A DNA stretch of 64,000 nt from Tardiphaga alba (GTDB taxonomy: Bacteria; Pseudomonadota; Alphaproteobacteria; Rhizobiales; Xanthobacteraceae): contig NZ_CP036498.1 in the NCBI RefSeq assembly GCF_018279705.1, positions 1,939,001 to 2,003,000 on the forward strand. The letters run 5' to 3'. Shown here piece by piece: positions 32,595 to 41,536 of this stretch. Made by a program: the position numbers and the translations under genes. Numbering within the stretch: position 1 is the stretch's first letter; every line of letters starts with the position of its first letter. The notes under the pieces are model-generated. The model did no database searches, was not told where the DNA came from, and worked only from the letters and a program-made list of their open reading frames with translations.

Positions 32595-33494
32595 TTACCC
32601 CGCGCGCTGCATCAACAAGCTGCTCCAGCCTTCGATGATCTGCTGCTTCAGCAGCACCAAGCCTCGCGCGCGATATGCGACGATTACGCTGGTTGCCTGA
32701 TGCGGCAGCAGGCCGGACAGAATGACCATGCCGTTGCTCGCCATGTGCCGCTCCATGTCGGTGGCCATGGCGCGCAGGGGATTGGCCAGAATGTTTGCGA
32801 GGATAAGGTCGAACGGCGCATGCTTGGCGATGGCCGGCGACGAGAAGCCGGTGGCGCAGACGGTCTCAACGAGATTGCCGACGCCGTTCAGTTTCATGTT
32901 CTCATGCGCGACCTTGACCGACATCGCATCGATATCGGTGGCCAGCACATGTTTCTTCGTGGCCTTGGCGGCTGCGATGGCGAGCACGCCGGTGCCGGTT
33001 CCGAGATCGAGAATGCGCTTCGGCGCCTTCGAGCGCAGCACGTAATCGAGATAGACAAGGCAGCCGCGGGTGGTGCCGTGATGGCCGGTGCCGAAGGCCA
33101 GCGCCGCTTCGATCTCGATGCCGAGCTGGTTGTCGCGCACCTTGTCGCGGTCGTGGCTGCCATGGACAATGAAGCGCCCGGCGCGCACCGGCACCAGGCC
33201 TTCGAGGCTTTCCTTCACCCAGTCCTTGGCCTCGATCGTATCGAACACGATGCTGCCGGCCACGGTGTCGTCGGAGGCAAGCGCAACGAGGTTGCGGATC
33301 GAGGCCTCGTCCGGCGGATCGGCAAAATGCACGGTGACATCCCAGCGGCCTTCCGGATTCTCGAAAGCCGCAATGGCTGCTTCGCCTTCTTCAAAGCTCT
33401 CCGTGAGCAGATCGACAATGCGCTTGGCGCTGAATTCATCGCCGACGGCAAAGGTGGCGCGGCTGGTGCCAGAACTGGTGGCGGTCGTGGTCAT
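32595..33494 (-). CDS. prmA: Ribosomal protein L11 methyltransferase PrmA
   Basis: PrmA trimethylates lysines of ribosomal protein L11. The 299-residue protein has an N-terminal substrate-recognition part and a SAM-dependent Rossmann domain: ALAFGTGHHGTTRGCL precedes motif I RILDLGTGTGVLAIAAAK (about 160-177), followed by ATDIDAMSVKVAHEN and the catalytic-region motif LILANILANPL. These, especially GTGHHGTT and NILANPL, are specific for PrmA. The gene is monocistronic in appearance; its upstream region holds a series of TTATCC direct repeats. Confidence 0.95.
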   Translation of the reverse strand: MTTTATSSGTSRATFAVGDEFSAKRIVDLLTESFEEGEAAIAAFENPEGRWDVTVHFADPPDEASIRNLVALASDDTVAGSIVFDTIEAKDWVKESLEGLVPVRAGRFIVHGSHDRDKVRDNQLGIEIEAALAFGTGHHGTTRGCLVYLDYVLRSKAPKRILDLGTGTGVLAIAAAKATKKHVLATDIDAMSVKVAHENMKLNGVGNLVETVCATGFSSPAIAKHAPFDLILANILANPLRAMATDMERHMASNGMVILSGLLPHQATSVIVAYRARGLVLLKQQIIEGWSSLLMQRAG

Positions 33495-33521
33495 CGCGGA
33501 TCCGTCGTGAACAGGAAATGC

Positions 33522-33707
33522 ACGGGTTTATCCGCGTTTCGTACAGGGTTTATCCCGGCGATGATACCCGGCTGATGCACCGGAATGATGCCGATTTATA
33601 TGGGAGCCGTGCACCGGCTATCCAGGACTTACCGACAGGTTTATCCAGTCCCGGATCACAGGCCATGCACAGGCTTATCCACAAACCTGTCCACAGGGTT
33701 ATCCAAA
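33522..33707. promoter_or_regulatory. Cluster of DnaA-box-like direct repeats
   Basis: Six same-direction 9-mers resemble the DnaA box TTATCCACA: 33528 (TTATCCGCG), 33550 (TTATCCCGG), 33618 (CTATCCAGG), 33641 (TTATCCAGT), 33675 (exact TTATCCACA) and 33699 (TTATCCAAA), plus CTGTCCACA at 33687. Most are preceded by ACAGG or CACGG/CACCGG, giving an approximate 16-base repeat unit TGCACAGG-N-TTATCCA. The last one overlaps the stop codon of the PYROXD2-like gene; the cluster otherwise fills the space upstream of prmA. Confidence 0.55.
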
Positions 33708-35300
33708 CAGCGACCGGTGATCCCGCAGCACCGTCTTGGCTGCATTGTGGCCGGGGGCGCCCGTAACGCCGCCGCCGGGATGGGCGCCGGACCCGCAGTG
33801 ATAGAGGCCCTTCAACGGCCCCCGGTAGTCGGCATGGCCCAGCATCGGACGTGCGGAGAACAACTGGTTCAGGCTCAGCGCCCCGTGAAAGATGTCGCCG
33901 CCGATCAGGCCGAAATCCCGCTCCAGATCAAGCGGCGACAGGGCCTGCCGGCCGATCACGCTGGCCCTGAAGCCGGGGGCGTAGCTGTCCACCGTCTGGA
34001 TCATCAGATCGGCCACAGTGTCGCGGTGGTCGTCCCAGGCCATGCCGCCCGGCAACTCCGGCGCCACATGCTGGCAGAATAGGCTGGCGACATGCTGGCC
34101 GGCCGGCGCGAGGCTGTCATCGAGCGTGGAGGGGATCAGAAGCTCAACGATCGGCTGCTTGCTCCAGCCATCCTGCTTCGCATCCAGCCAGGCGCGCTCC
34201 ATATAGCCGAGGCTCGGCGCGATGATGATGCCGGCGGTGAGGTGATCGCCGGTGCCGGGCAGCGCCGTGAATGAGGGTAGTTCGCTCAGCGCCACATTCA
34301 TGCGGAACGTGCCGGAGCCGCCGCGCCAGTTCGCCATGCGCTCTCGGAAAGCCGTGGGCAGCGCATCGGCCGGTGTCAGCCGCGTATAGAGCAGCTTTGG
34401 ATTGACGTTGGAGATCACATATTTCGCGCGAATGGTCTCGCCATTCTCCAACACCACGCCGATGGCGCGGTCGCGCTCCACCAGCACTTCGCTCACGCCA
34501 TTGCCGAGCGTGATCTCCACGCCATGGCTGCGCGCCGCGGCGGCCATGGCCTGCGTGATGGCGCCCATGCCGCCGATGGCGTGGCCCCACACGCCCTTCT
34601 TGCCATTCACCTCGCCGAAGGCGTGATGCAGCATCACATAGGCCGAGCCCGCGGCATAAGGGCTCGCATAATTGCCGACCACGGCATCGAAGCCGAACAG
34701 CGCCTTGACCAGATCATGCTCGAACACATCGTCGAGCATCTCGCCGGCGGAGCAGGTGAAGAGATCGAGCAGGATGCGCTGCTGCTCGATGGTGAGTTCG
34801 TTCAGGATCTTCGCGGTGCCGAGCGCGTTGATCGCTTCGGAAATGGTTCCGAGGCCAAAGCCCTGCACCACATTCGGGGGCGCGCGCAGCACGAAAGCGC
34901 GCAACACGTCAGCGATCACTTCGAGCTGCTGCGAGAAGGCGCCGATCCGCTCGGCATCGTGAGCGCTTAACTTTGCGACGGACGCCTGCGTGCGGCCTTC
35001 GCCGGTGAGCAGATAGGAACCGTCCGGTGATGGCAGAAAATTCTGTGCCTTGCGCTCGACAATGCGCAGGCCGTGCTCATGCAATTTGAGATCGGCGATG
35101 ATCTGCGGATTGAGCAGGCTGACCGTGTAGGACGCCACCGAATTGCGGAAACCGGGATGAAACTCCTGCGTCACCGCGGCGCCGCCCACCACGCTGCGGC
35201 GGTCGACCATTTTCACGCGCAGCCCGGCCATGGCCAGATAGGCCGCACAAGTGAGGCCGTTATGGCCGGCACCGATGATCACAACGTCGTGGTCTGACAT
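33699..35300 (-). CDS. PYROXD2/phytoene-desaturase-like FAD oxidoreductase
   Basis: A 533-residue flavoprotein. The N-terminus carries a Rossmann dinucleotide motif VVIIGAGHNGLTCAAYLA (about 5-22) and the following VDRRSVVGGAA, as in amine oxidases and phytoene desaturases. The C-terminal FAD segment GLYHCGSGAHPGGGVTGAPG (cited as YHCGSGAHPGGGVTG) is typical of the PYROXD2 (NAD(P)/FAD-dependent oxidoreductase) group. No carotenoid genes are nearby, so a role in carotenoid synthesis is not supported; the substrate is unknown. The gene is not obviously in an operon; its stop codon overlaps the TTATCC repeat cluster. Confidence 0.85.
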   Translation of the reverse strand: MSDHDVVIIGAGHNGLTCAAYLAMAGLRVKMVDRRSVVGGAAVTQEFHPGFRNSVASYTVSLLNPQIIADLKLHEHGLRIVERKAQNFLPSPDGSYLLTGEGRTQASVAKLSAHDAERIGAFSQQLEVIADVLRAFVLRAPPNVVQGFGLGTISEAINALGTAKILNELTIEQQRILLDLFTCSAGEMLDDVFEHDLVKALFGFDAVVGNYASPYAAGSAYVMLHHAFGEVNGKKGVWGHAIGGMGAITQAMAAAARSHGVEITLGNGVSEVLVERDRAIGVVLENGETIRAKYVISNVNPKLLYTRLTPADALPTAFRERMANWRGGSGTFRMNVALSELPSFTALPGTGDHLTAGIIIAPSLGYMERAWLDAKQDGWSKQPIVELLIPSTLDDSLAPAGQHVASLFCQHVAPELPGGMAWDDHRDTVADLMIQTVDSYAPGFRASVIGRQALSPLDLERDFGLIGGDIFHGALSLNQLFSARPMLGHADYRGPLKGLYHCGSGAHPGGGVTGAPGHNAAKTVLRDHRSLFG

Positions 35301-35484
35301 GTCCGGTTCAATACCATCTGATAGAGCGCCCCCTTATCGAAGAGGCGGCCCTGCGGCACAAGGCCATGGGACACTAATTCGGTTCCATGGTTAGCCGGAT
35401 TGCCCGAATGGGTACTCTATGCTCCAGTCGCGCGCCGCCGGCTGCCCGGTGGCTCCTAATGCCGCCGTTTCAGCCGGAGTGTTC

Positions 35485-37764
35485 ATGAGTTCGTCGCAGC
35501 CGTCCGCCGCCCCAAACTCGGCCTCTCGCAATCGCCTCCTGCTGATGGTCTACACGGCCGCGATTTTCGTCAGCGCGCTGCTGCTGTTCTCGGTGCAGCC
35601 GCTGTTCACCAAGATGGTCCTGCCGCGGCTCGGCGGCTCCCCGGCGGTGTGGTCCGTGGCCATGGTGTTCTTCCAGTCGCTGCTGCTCGGCGGTTACGCC
35701 TATGCGCATTATTTGATGCAACTCCGCAGCCGTGTGCTCCCGGTGGTCATCCATGTGGTGCTGCTGGTCGTGGCGTTGCTGACGCTGCCGCTGGCCATCG
35801 CAACCGGGTGGGGCGAGCCGCCGGAAAGCGGCTACGCCTTCTGGCTGCTCGGCCTGTTCGCCGTCTCCATCGGCCTGCCGTTCTTTGCGCTCGCGGCCAA
35901 CAATCCGATGCTGCAGGCCTGGTTCGTGCGCACGGGGCATCCGGATGGCCGCGATCCCTATTTTCTTTATGCGTCGTCGAATATCGGCAGCTTCCTCGCG
36001 CTGCTCACTTATCCGGTTCTGCTGGAGCCCATGTTCTCACTGCGCACGCAAAACCTGATCTGGACATCGGGCTATGGCCTCCTGATCGTGCTGATCGCCA
36101 CATGTGGTGTCCTGCTGATGCGCTCGCCGGCCAGGGCCATCGGGACGCTTGAAGCGAATGAGACCACCGTGCCCGCACCGAGTTGGCTGCAGCGCCTGCA
36201 CTGGATCTTCCTTGCAGCCGTGCCATCGGGCCTGCTGATCGCCGTGACCGCGCATATCTCCACGGATGTCGCCGCCGCACCGCTGCTGTGGGTGCTGCCA
36301 TTGTCGCTCTACCTGCTGACCTGGGTGCTGGTGTTCCAATCGCGCCCTTTGCTGCCGCACTGGTTCATGCTGCTGTTGCAGCCGCTGGCCATCGCTGGCG
36401 TGATCGTGCTGCTCGCCATCGGTGGCGAGCAGAACCTCCTGCTCACGCTGGGAGGCCATCAGCTCGCATTCTTCATCATCGCCATGGCCTGCCATGGTGA
36501 GCTCGCGCGCACCCGTCCGGCGGCGCGCTATCTCACCGGCTTCTATGTCGCGCTGTCTTTCGGCGGCATGGTGGGCGGCCTGTTTGCAGGGTTGATTGCG
36601 CCGTACACGTTTTCGTGGATCGCTGAATATCCGATCCTGATCGCGCTTGCGGTGCTGTGTCGTCCAGCACAGTCCGAGCGTTTTTCGCGCTGGGCCGGCA
36701 TCTACTGGCTGCTGCTGTTCGTCACCGCGGTGGTGCTGATCGCGCCTAGTTTCACCACCGGGAAATGGTTCGACTGGTTCGATACGCGGCGCGTCTATGT
36801 AATCAGCGGCGTGGCTGCGACCGGCATGATCGTCGCGCTGCTGCTGCGGGCCGATCGTCTGAAACTTGTGGCCGTCGCCGTGCTGGCACTGGCGCTGCTG
36901 CGGATCTATCCACCCGATGATGGGCGCGTTGAGACGGTGCGCAGCTTCTTTGGCGTTCACAAGATCCAGGTGACCTCCAACGGCCAGTATCATGTGCTGC
37001 TGCACGGCACGACCATTCACGGCGCTGAAAAATATCTCAACGACGATGGCACGCCGGTGACCGGTCGCCCGGAGCCGATCTCGTATTACTACAAGGACGG
37101 CGGCATGGGGCAGGCGATTGCCGCCATGCGCGCGCGCAAAGGCGCGCCGCTGAAGGCGGCGGTGATCGGCCTCGGTTCGGGCTCGCTGGTCTGTGCACAG
37201 GCGCCGGGAGAAAACTGGAAATTCTTCGAGATCGACCAGACCATGGTCGATACGGCGCGTGATCCGAAATATTTCAGCTTCATCTCCAAATGCCAGCCGG
37301 ACATCAAACCCGTCATCGGTGATGCACGGCTGACCTTCACCAAGGAAGTCGATGGCGCGTATGATCTCATCATTGTCGATGCCTATTCATCGGATGCGAT
37401 CCCGATCCATCTGGCCACCCAGGAGGCCATGGCGATCTACAAGGCCAAGTTGGCACCGGGCGGCGCGGTGGTGATGCATGTCTCCAATCGCCACCTCGAA
37501 CTCGGCAGCGTTGTGACCGGCATTGCGGATGCCAATGGGCTGACGAGTTGGGTGTTCAACGAGGATGCCGGCCGTGATGCCGAATATATCTTCTCGACCA
37601 ATGTGGTGATCTCGGCGCGCGATGCCGCCGATGTCGGCAGCATCGCGCTGCCGTCATCGCAATGGACGCTGACGCCGGCGAAGCCGGATCGGCGGGTATG
37701 GACCGATGACTATTCCAACATCCTCGGGGCCGTGTGGCGCCGTCTGCGCGACGGCGATACCTGA
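35485..37764 (+). CDS. Membrane protein fused to a spermidine-synthase-like domain
   Basis: A 759-residue fusion. The first two-thirds has about twelve to fourteen hydrophobic segments beginning LLLMVYTAAIFVSALLLFSVQPL; the FSVQPLFTKMVLPRLGG and NPMLQAWFVRT motifs are typical of membrane-fused spermidine-synthase-like proteins. The C-terminal ~230 residues form a Rossmann fold with VIGLGSGSLVCAQA, FFEIDQTMVDTARD, VIGDARLTF and IIVDAYSSDAIPIHL, as in polyamine aminopropyltransferases. Whether it transfers an aminopropyl group is not known. ATG 35485 (GGAG upstream) is preferred; an earlier in-frame ATG at 35419 is possible. Its stop directly abuts that of the convergent L,D-transpeptidase gene. 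Confidence 0.85.
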   Translation: MSSSQPSAAPNSASRNRLLLMVYTAAIFVSALLLFSVQPLFTKMVLPRLGGSPAVWSVAMVFFQSLLLGGYAYAHYLMQLRSRVLPVVIHVVLLVVALLTLPLAIATGWGEPPESGYAFWLLGLFAVSIGLPFFALAANNPMLQAWFVRTGHPDGRDPYFLYASSNIGSFLALLTYPVLLEPMFSLRTQNLIWTSGYGLLIVLIATCGVLLMRSPARAIGTLEANETTVPAPSWLQRLHWIFLAAVPSGLLIAVTAHISTDVAAAPLLWVLPLSLYLLTWVLVFQSRPLLPHWFMLLLQPLAIAGVIVLLAIGGEQNLLLTLGGHQLAFFIIAMACHGELARTRPAARYLTGFYVALSFGGMVGGLFAGLIAPYTFSWIAEYPILIALAVLCRPAQSERFSRWAGIYWLLLFVTAVVLIAPSFTTGKWFDWFDTRRVYVISGVAATGMIVALLLRADRLKLVAVAVLALALLRIYPPDDGRVETVRSFFGVHKIQVTSNGQYHVLLHGTTIHGAEKYLNDDGTPVTGRPEPISYYYKDGGMGQAIAAMRARKGAPLKAAVIGLGSGSLVCAQAPGENWKFFEIDQTMVDTARDPKYFSFISKCQPDIKPVIGDARLTFTKEVDGAYDLIIVDAYSSDAIPIHLATQEAMAIYKAKLAPGGAVVMHVSNRHLELGSVVTGIADANGLTSWVFNEDAGRDAEYIFSTNVVISARDAADVGSIALPSSQWTLTPAKPDRRVWTDDYSNILGAVWRRLRDGDT

Positions 37765-38553
37765 TCAGTAATCGCTGAACGGGCTGCGCATGCGCGGCGC
37801 AAAATAGACCTGCGGCTGCTGGTAGCCGCGAGCATTGTAGCCACGGTTTGCATAATATTGCTGGGTCTCGGCTTCCGTCATGCGGCGATAGCCGGGAGGC
37901 GCCGGATACTGGCGGCCATCGTCGCCATCGGCGGGATAGATGTAACGATCGTCATAGCTCGGCTGCGCCGCCTGACGGATGATGCGGCGATTGCTCGGCA
38001 CTGCCTGCGGTGCGATCTCCGACGGATTGTCATAGGCATCGTAGGACGGCGCAGCGGTGGCCACCTCGCGGCGCGCGGCATTCGCGTTCTTCGATGGGCG
38101 CGGATTACGGGCGAGAGCAACTTGCGACGAGCCGGTGAGATTGACGGTGGTGTTCAGCACGCCATCGGCTTTCACCATCGCGAACAAGGTCGCGGCGTTT
38201 GCACGTGACAGGCGGACGCAACCATGGGAGGCCGGCGAGCCCAAACGGCTCACGGAGTCTGTGCCGTGGATGGCATGGCCGCGCTTGGTGAAGAAGATGG
38301 CGTTCGGCATCGGCGCTTCGTCGAATTCCTTGGAGTAGTGATCCTCCTCCATGCGGAAGGTCTGGAAGCTGCCGTTGGGCGTCTCGTAGGACGGCAGGCC
38401 CGACGACACCGGCCAGCGATACTTTTCGACGCCGTCCTGCACGACGGTCATCGTCTGGCTGTCCTTGTCGACGGTGATGTTGATCTTGGCTTCGGCGCTG
38501 CTGCCGGCGGCGAGAATGGAGAGACCCAGCAGGGTCATGACAAACGCACGCAT
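37765..38553 (-). CDS. L,D-transpeptidase (YkuD domain)
   Basis: A secreted 262-residue protein with a signal peptide (MRAFVMTLLGLSILAAGSSAEA, cited as FVMTLLGLSILAAG) and a YkuD domain. The catalytic motif is HAIHGT followed by SRLGSPASHGCVRLS, with nucleophile C112 and H96/H110 by my count. Such enzymes crosslink peptidoglycan between diaminopimelate residues or attach proteins to it, which fits the DAP-type wall implied by murE. The C-terminal third (about 160-262) is Tyr/Pro/Gln-rich and low in complexity. ATG 38553 is chosen because it begins the signal peptide; ten more codons are open upstream. Confidence 0.93.
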   Translation of the reverse strand: MRAFVMTLLGLSILAAGSSAEAKINITVDKDSQTMTVVQDGVEKYRWPVSSGLPSYETPNGSFQTFRMEEDHYSKEFDEAPMPNAIFFTKRGHAIHGTDSVSRLGSPASHGCVRLSRANAATLFAMVKADGVLNTTVNLTGSSQVALARNPRPSKNANAARREVATAAPSYDAYDNPSEIAPQAVPSNRRIIRQAAQPSYDDRYIYPADGDDGRQYPAPPGYRRMTEAETQQYYANRGYNARGYQQPQVYFAPRMRSPFSDY

Positions 38554-38745
38554 GTTACCTTTTCGCCTCCGGGCTTCGCCCATTCATCGCTCGCCATCCC
38601 GGTTCCAATATGCCTCCGGGCCCGGCACCTCGCCAGTGACAGTTTCGTGCATCCTTAACTGGTCGCGGTTCACGGCCAGGTCTGAGATCGCAACTGCTTA
38701 ACGGGCTTGCTGCGATGCGGAATGCGCAATTCAACACCTTCCAAT

Positions 38746-38771
38746 GGAACCGGTTCCGCCCCTGCGACGTT
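38746..38771 (+). promoter_or_regulatory. EcfG (general stress sigma factor) promoter candidate
   Basis: GGAAC at 38746-38750, 17 bases, then CGTT at 38768-38771, a full match to the GGAAC-N16/17-CGTT promoter of the alphaproteobacterial general stress sigma factor EcfG. It ends 52 bases before the ATG of the glycine-rich secreted protein on the same strand. It was the only full match seen among the intergenic regions scanned. Confidence 0.7.
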
Positions 38772-38823
38772 TGTATGTCACACAAGGATTGCGACCAAAT
38801 CGCGCTAGGCGCCGGGGATCATC

Positions 38824-39150
38824 ATGAAAGTTAAGACAGCTTCCGTTCCGACCCATTTCTCGCTGAAGGTCAAACTGGCGCTCGCCGCCACCGTGCTGGC
38901 GTTGTCGGCGATGCCGAACTTCGCCCATGCCCAGGGCGTGTTCCGGGGCGGTGAGCAGGGCGCCAATCAGGGTTATCGTGACGGTAACCGTGTGGCCGGG
39001 CCGGTCGGCGGTGTGGTTGGCGGCGCCGTCGGTCTCGGCGTCGGCGCCGCCGTGGGTGGCGTGAAGGGCGTGCTCGGCATTCCCGAAGGCCGCCGCACCC
39101 AGTGCCGCGGCTATTACAACAAGCAAGGCAAGTTCCGCTGCTATCGCTGA
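38824..39150 (+). CDS. Secreted glycine-rich small protein (108 aa)
   Basis: A small exported protein of unknown function. An N-terminal signal peptide (about 1-36, hydrophobic LALAATVLALSAMPNFAHA with AHA-Q as the likely cleavage site) is followed by a mature part containing a Gly/Val-rich run (GPVGGVVGGAVGLGVGAAVG), like the glycine-zipper segments of outer-membrane or envelope proteins, and a C-terminal CRGYYNKQGKFRCYR with two Cys that could form a disulphide. An EcfG-type promoter upstream and a terminator downstream suggest a single-gene stress-induced unit. Confidence 0.75.
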   Translation: MKVKTASVPTHFSLKVKLALAATVLALSAMPNFAHAQGVFRGGEQGANQGYRDGNRVAGPVGGVVGGAVGLGVGAAVGGVKGVLGIPEGRRTQCRGYYNKQGKFRCYR

Positions 39151-39166
39151 GCGCAGAGCCCGTAGC

Positions 39167-39197
39167 AAAACGGCCCGGACAATGTCCGGGCCGTTTT
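39167..39197. terminator. Bidirectional intrinsic terminator
   Basis: ACGGCCCGGAC and GTCCGGGCCGT form a perfect 11-bp stem with an AAT loop (39170-39194), flanked by AAAA on the left and TTTT on the right. It can end both the secreted glycine-rich gene (+) and the ABC transporter operon (-). Confidence 0.9.
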
Positions 39198-39207
39198 CGT
39201 ATCCGCG

Positions 39208-39969
39208 TTATTTCTTCAGCTTGTAGCCGGTCTTGAAGATCCACCAGACAATGGCCATGCAGATCAGCAGGAAAGCTGCAGTCATGGCGACGCTGACCTC
39301 GATGCTGACATCCGAGATCTCATAAAAGCTCCAGCGGAAGCCCGAGATCAGATAGACGATCGGATTGAGCAGGGTCACGGTGCGCCAGCCCGAGGGCAAC
39401 ATGTTCACCGAATAGAAGCTGCCACCGAGGAAGGTCAGCGGCGTCACCACCAGCAGCGGGATCGCCTGCAGCTTTTCAAAGCTGTCGGCCCAGATGCCGA
39501 TGATGAAGCCGAACAGGCTGAAGGTTATTGCCGTCATCACCAGGAAGGCCAGCATCCAGACGGGGTGCATGATGTGCAGCGGCACGAACAGGCCGGCGGT
39601 GCCGAGAATGATCAGGCCGAGAATGATCGACTTGGTGGCGGCGGCGCCGACATAGCCGATCACCACTTCCAGCGGTGACACCGGCGCCGACAACAGCTCA
39701 TAGATCGTGCCGATGAACTTTGGAAAATAGATGCCGAAGGACGCATTCGCGATGCTCTGCGTCAGCACCGACAGCATCACGAGGCCCGGCACGATGAAGG
39801 TGCCGTAGCTGACGCCTTCCACATTGGCGATGCGCGAGCCGATGGCGGCGCCGAACACCACGAAATACAGCGATGTGGAAATGACCGGCGAAACGATGCT
39901 CTGCAGCAACGTCCGCCAGGTGCGCGCCATTTCGAATTTGTAGATGGCGGCGATAGCCCGGTAATTCAT
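39208..39969 (-). CDS. ABC-2 family transporter permease
   Basis: A 253-residue integral membrane protein of the ABC-2 type with six hydrophobic segments, for example [39 protein letters not shown] and a late segment [14 protein letters not shown]. The conserved segment [15 protein letters not shown] with [14 protein letters not shown] is the ABC-2 signature. It would form the membrane channel for the ATPase encoded one base upstream; together they resemble exporters of lipids, polysaccharides or drugs (YadG/YadH-like). Substrate unknown. Confidence 0.92.
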   Translation of the reverse strand: MNYRAIAAIYKFEMARTWRTLLQSIVSPVISTSLYFVVFGAAIGSRIANVEGVSYGTFIVPGLVMLSVLTQSIANASFGIYFPKFIGTIYELLSAPVSPLEVVIGYVGAAATKSIILGLIILGTAGLFVPLHIMHPVWMLAFLVMTAITFSLFGFIIGIWADSFEKLQAIPLLVVTPLTFLGGSFYSVNMLPSGWRTVTLLNPIVYLISGFRWSFYEISDVSIEVSVAMTAAFLLICMAIVWWIFKTGYKLKK

Positions 39970-39970
39970 G

Positions 39971-40891
39971 TTACTTCCTCACCAGGCTGACAAATATCTC
40001 TTCCAGTGAGTTCTGCTGCGTATCGAGATCGGCAAAGCGGATGCCGTTTTCGCGCAGATCGCCGAGCAGGCTGGTGATGCCGGTGCGCTCGCTCTTGGTG
40101 TCGTAGGTGTAGACCAGTTCCATGCCGTCTTTGCCGAGTTCGAGATTGTAGGGGGCGAGCGAAGCCGGGACTGCATCGATCTTGTTCTGCAGATGCAGCT
40201 TCAGGCGCTTCTTGCCGAATTGCTGCATCAGTTTTGCTTTTTCCTCGAGCAGGATGATCTCGCCTTTGTTGATGACGCCGACCCGGTCGGCCATCTCCTC
40301 GGCTTCCTCGATGTAATGCGTGGTCAGGAGTACTGTGACGCCCTTGGCGCGCAGCTCGCGCACGACTTCCCACATGCCCTTGCGCAGCTCCACATCGACG
40401 CCCGCGGTGGGTTCGTCGAGGAACAGCACCTGCGGCTCGTGCGACAGTGCCTTGGCAATCATCACGCGGCGCTTCATGCCGCCGGACAGTTCGATGATCT
40501 TGCTGTCCTTCTTTTCCCACAGCGAGAGATCCTTGAGAATCTTCTCGATCAGCGCCGGATTTTTCGGCTTGCCGAACAGGCCGCGGCTGAAGCTGACGGT
40601 GGCCCAGACGGTCTCAAAGGAATCCGTATGCAGCTCCTGCGGCACCAGGCCGATCAGCGAGCGCGCGGCGCGATAGGACGTCTGGGTGTCATGGCCATCC
40701 ACCGACACTGTGCCGCTGGTCGCATTGACGATGCCGCAAATGATGGAGATCAGCGTCGTCTTGCCGGCACCATTGGGGCCGAGCAGCGCGAAGATTTCGC
40801 CGCGGTTGATGTCGAGATCGATGCCCTTCAGCGCGGTAAAACCGGAGGCATAGCTCTTGGTGAGGCCGGATACGGATATGATGGGTGACAT
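39971..40891 (-). CDS. ABC-2 family transporter ATP-binding protein
   Basis: The ATPase of the exporter, 306 residues from ATG 40891. It has Walker [15 protein letters not shown] (about 38-51), Q-loop VPQEL, ABC signature [17 protein letters not shown], Walker [14 protein letters not shown] and the switch His TTHYIEE. The C-terminal ~80 residues are the extra domain common in drug/lipid exporters of this type. Sixteen additional codons are open upstream of the chosen start; the conserved domain begins right after ATG 40891. The permease follows after a single base, so the two are translationally linked. Confidence 0.94.
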   Translation of the reverse strand: MSPIISVSGLTKSYASGFTALKGIDLDINRGEIFALLGPNGAGKTTLISIICGIVNATSGTVSVDGHDTQTSYRAARSLIGLVPQELHTDSFETVWATVSFSRGLFGKPKNPALIEKILKDLSLWEKKDSKIIELSGGMKRRVMIAKALSHEPQVLFLDEPTAGVDVELRKGMWEVVRELRAKGVTVLLTTHYIEEAEEMADRVGVINKGEIILLEEKAKLMQQFGKKRLKLHLQNKIDAVPASLAPYNLELGKDGMELVYTYDTKSERTGITSLLGDLRENGIRFADLDTQQNSLEEIFVSLVRK

Positions 40892-40990
40892 GCAGGCAAT
40901 CAGTGCGATGGCAATGGGAACTGTGCGGCGGGATGACACAGATAGGAACGCACCTGCTCCCCCGCAATCGTCGCAGAGAAGATTTTGCTT

Positions 40991-41281
40991 TTATTCGGCG
41001 GCGTGAGCGCGGGCGCGTAGCTCGACGAGGGCCACCATGTAGGTGTCCAGATCGTCCGCGACCTCAGGATCGGCCTTCAATTCGGTGAAGGTACGTGGCG
41101 CCGGGAGAGACCGGCCTTCCGAGGCGACACCTTCGGCATAAAGCTGCAGGGCATCGGGGGCGTTGCGCAGGGCTTCGTCAATGTCATCGCCTGCCGACGT
41201 GCAACCGGGAAGGTCGGGAAACCAGACACCAACGGCCAGATCCGGTCCTGCTTCTTCGATGATGGCGACATAGTAGGCCAT
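40991..41281 (-). CDS. hicB: HicB-family antitoxin (downstream copy)
   Basis: A 96-residue protein with the HicB/UPF0150 fold: YYVAIIEEAGPDLAVGVWF, FPDLPGCTSAGDDIDEALRN and NAPDALQLYAEG. HicB proteins bind and block the HicA mRNA interferase and repress their operon. No obvious DNA-binding domain follows; the C-terminus is short (VELRARAHAAE). It starts eight bases after the hicA stop, in the common hicA-hicB order. A second, different hicB-like gene lies just upstream of hicA. Confidence 0.85.
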   Translation of the reverse strand: MAYYVAIIEEAGPDLAVGVWFPDLPGCTSAGDDIDEALRNAPDALQLYAEGVASEGRSLPAPRTFTELKADPEVADDLDTYMVALVELRARAHAAE

Positions 41282-41289
41282 AGCGAACC

Positions 41290-41484
41290 TCAATCAGGCT
41301 TCCAGCCTGCTCCCCTATAGATGGCACGAACCAGCCCTTTGCCCAAGTCCTTCTTGGGATGCGGGATGACGAGTGTTTCCCCCGTTTTAGGATGCTTGAA
41401 AACGTGATGGGATCCGGCGACGCGCGTCTCGATCCAGCCGTCGCTTTCGAGACGTCGAATGATGTCGCGACTATTCGTCAGCAT
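41290..41484 (-). CDS. hicA: HicA-family toxin (mRNA interferase)
   Basis: A 64-residue protein with the double-stranded-RNA-binding-like HicA fold: SRDIIRRLESDGWIETRVAG, then GSHHVFKHPKTGETLVIPHP with the catalytic His, and DLGKGLVRAIYRGAGW. Members cleave mRNA and slow growth when their antitoxin is lost. The ATG at 41484 is chosen because it starts the domain; a longer open frame upstream overlaps the neighbouring hicB-like gene in another frame and is unlikely. It sits between two hicB-like genes. Confidence 0.9.
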   Translation of the reverse strand: MLTNSRDIIRRLESDGWIETRVAGSHHVFKHPKTGETLVIPHPKKDLGKGLVRAIYRGAGWKPD

Positions 41485-41536
41485 GACAGCTCCCCCAAGC
41501 GGGTGGAGCCTATCGCAAAAAGTGTAGTACGACCAG

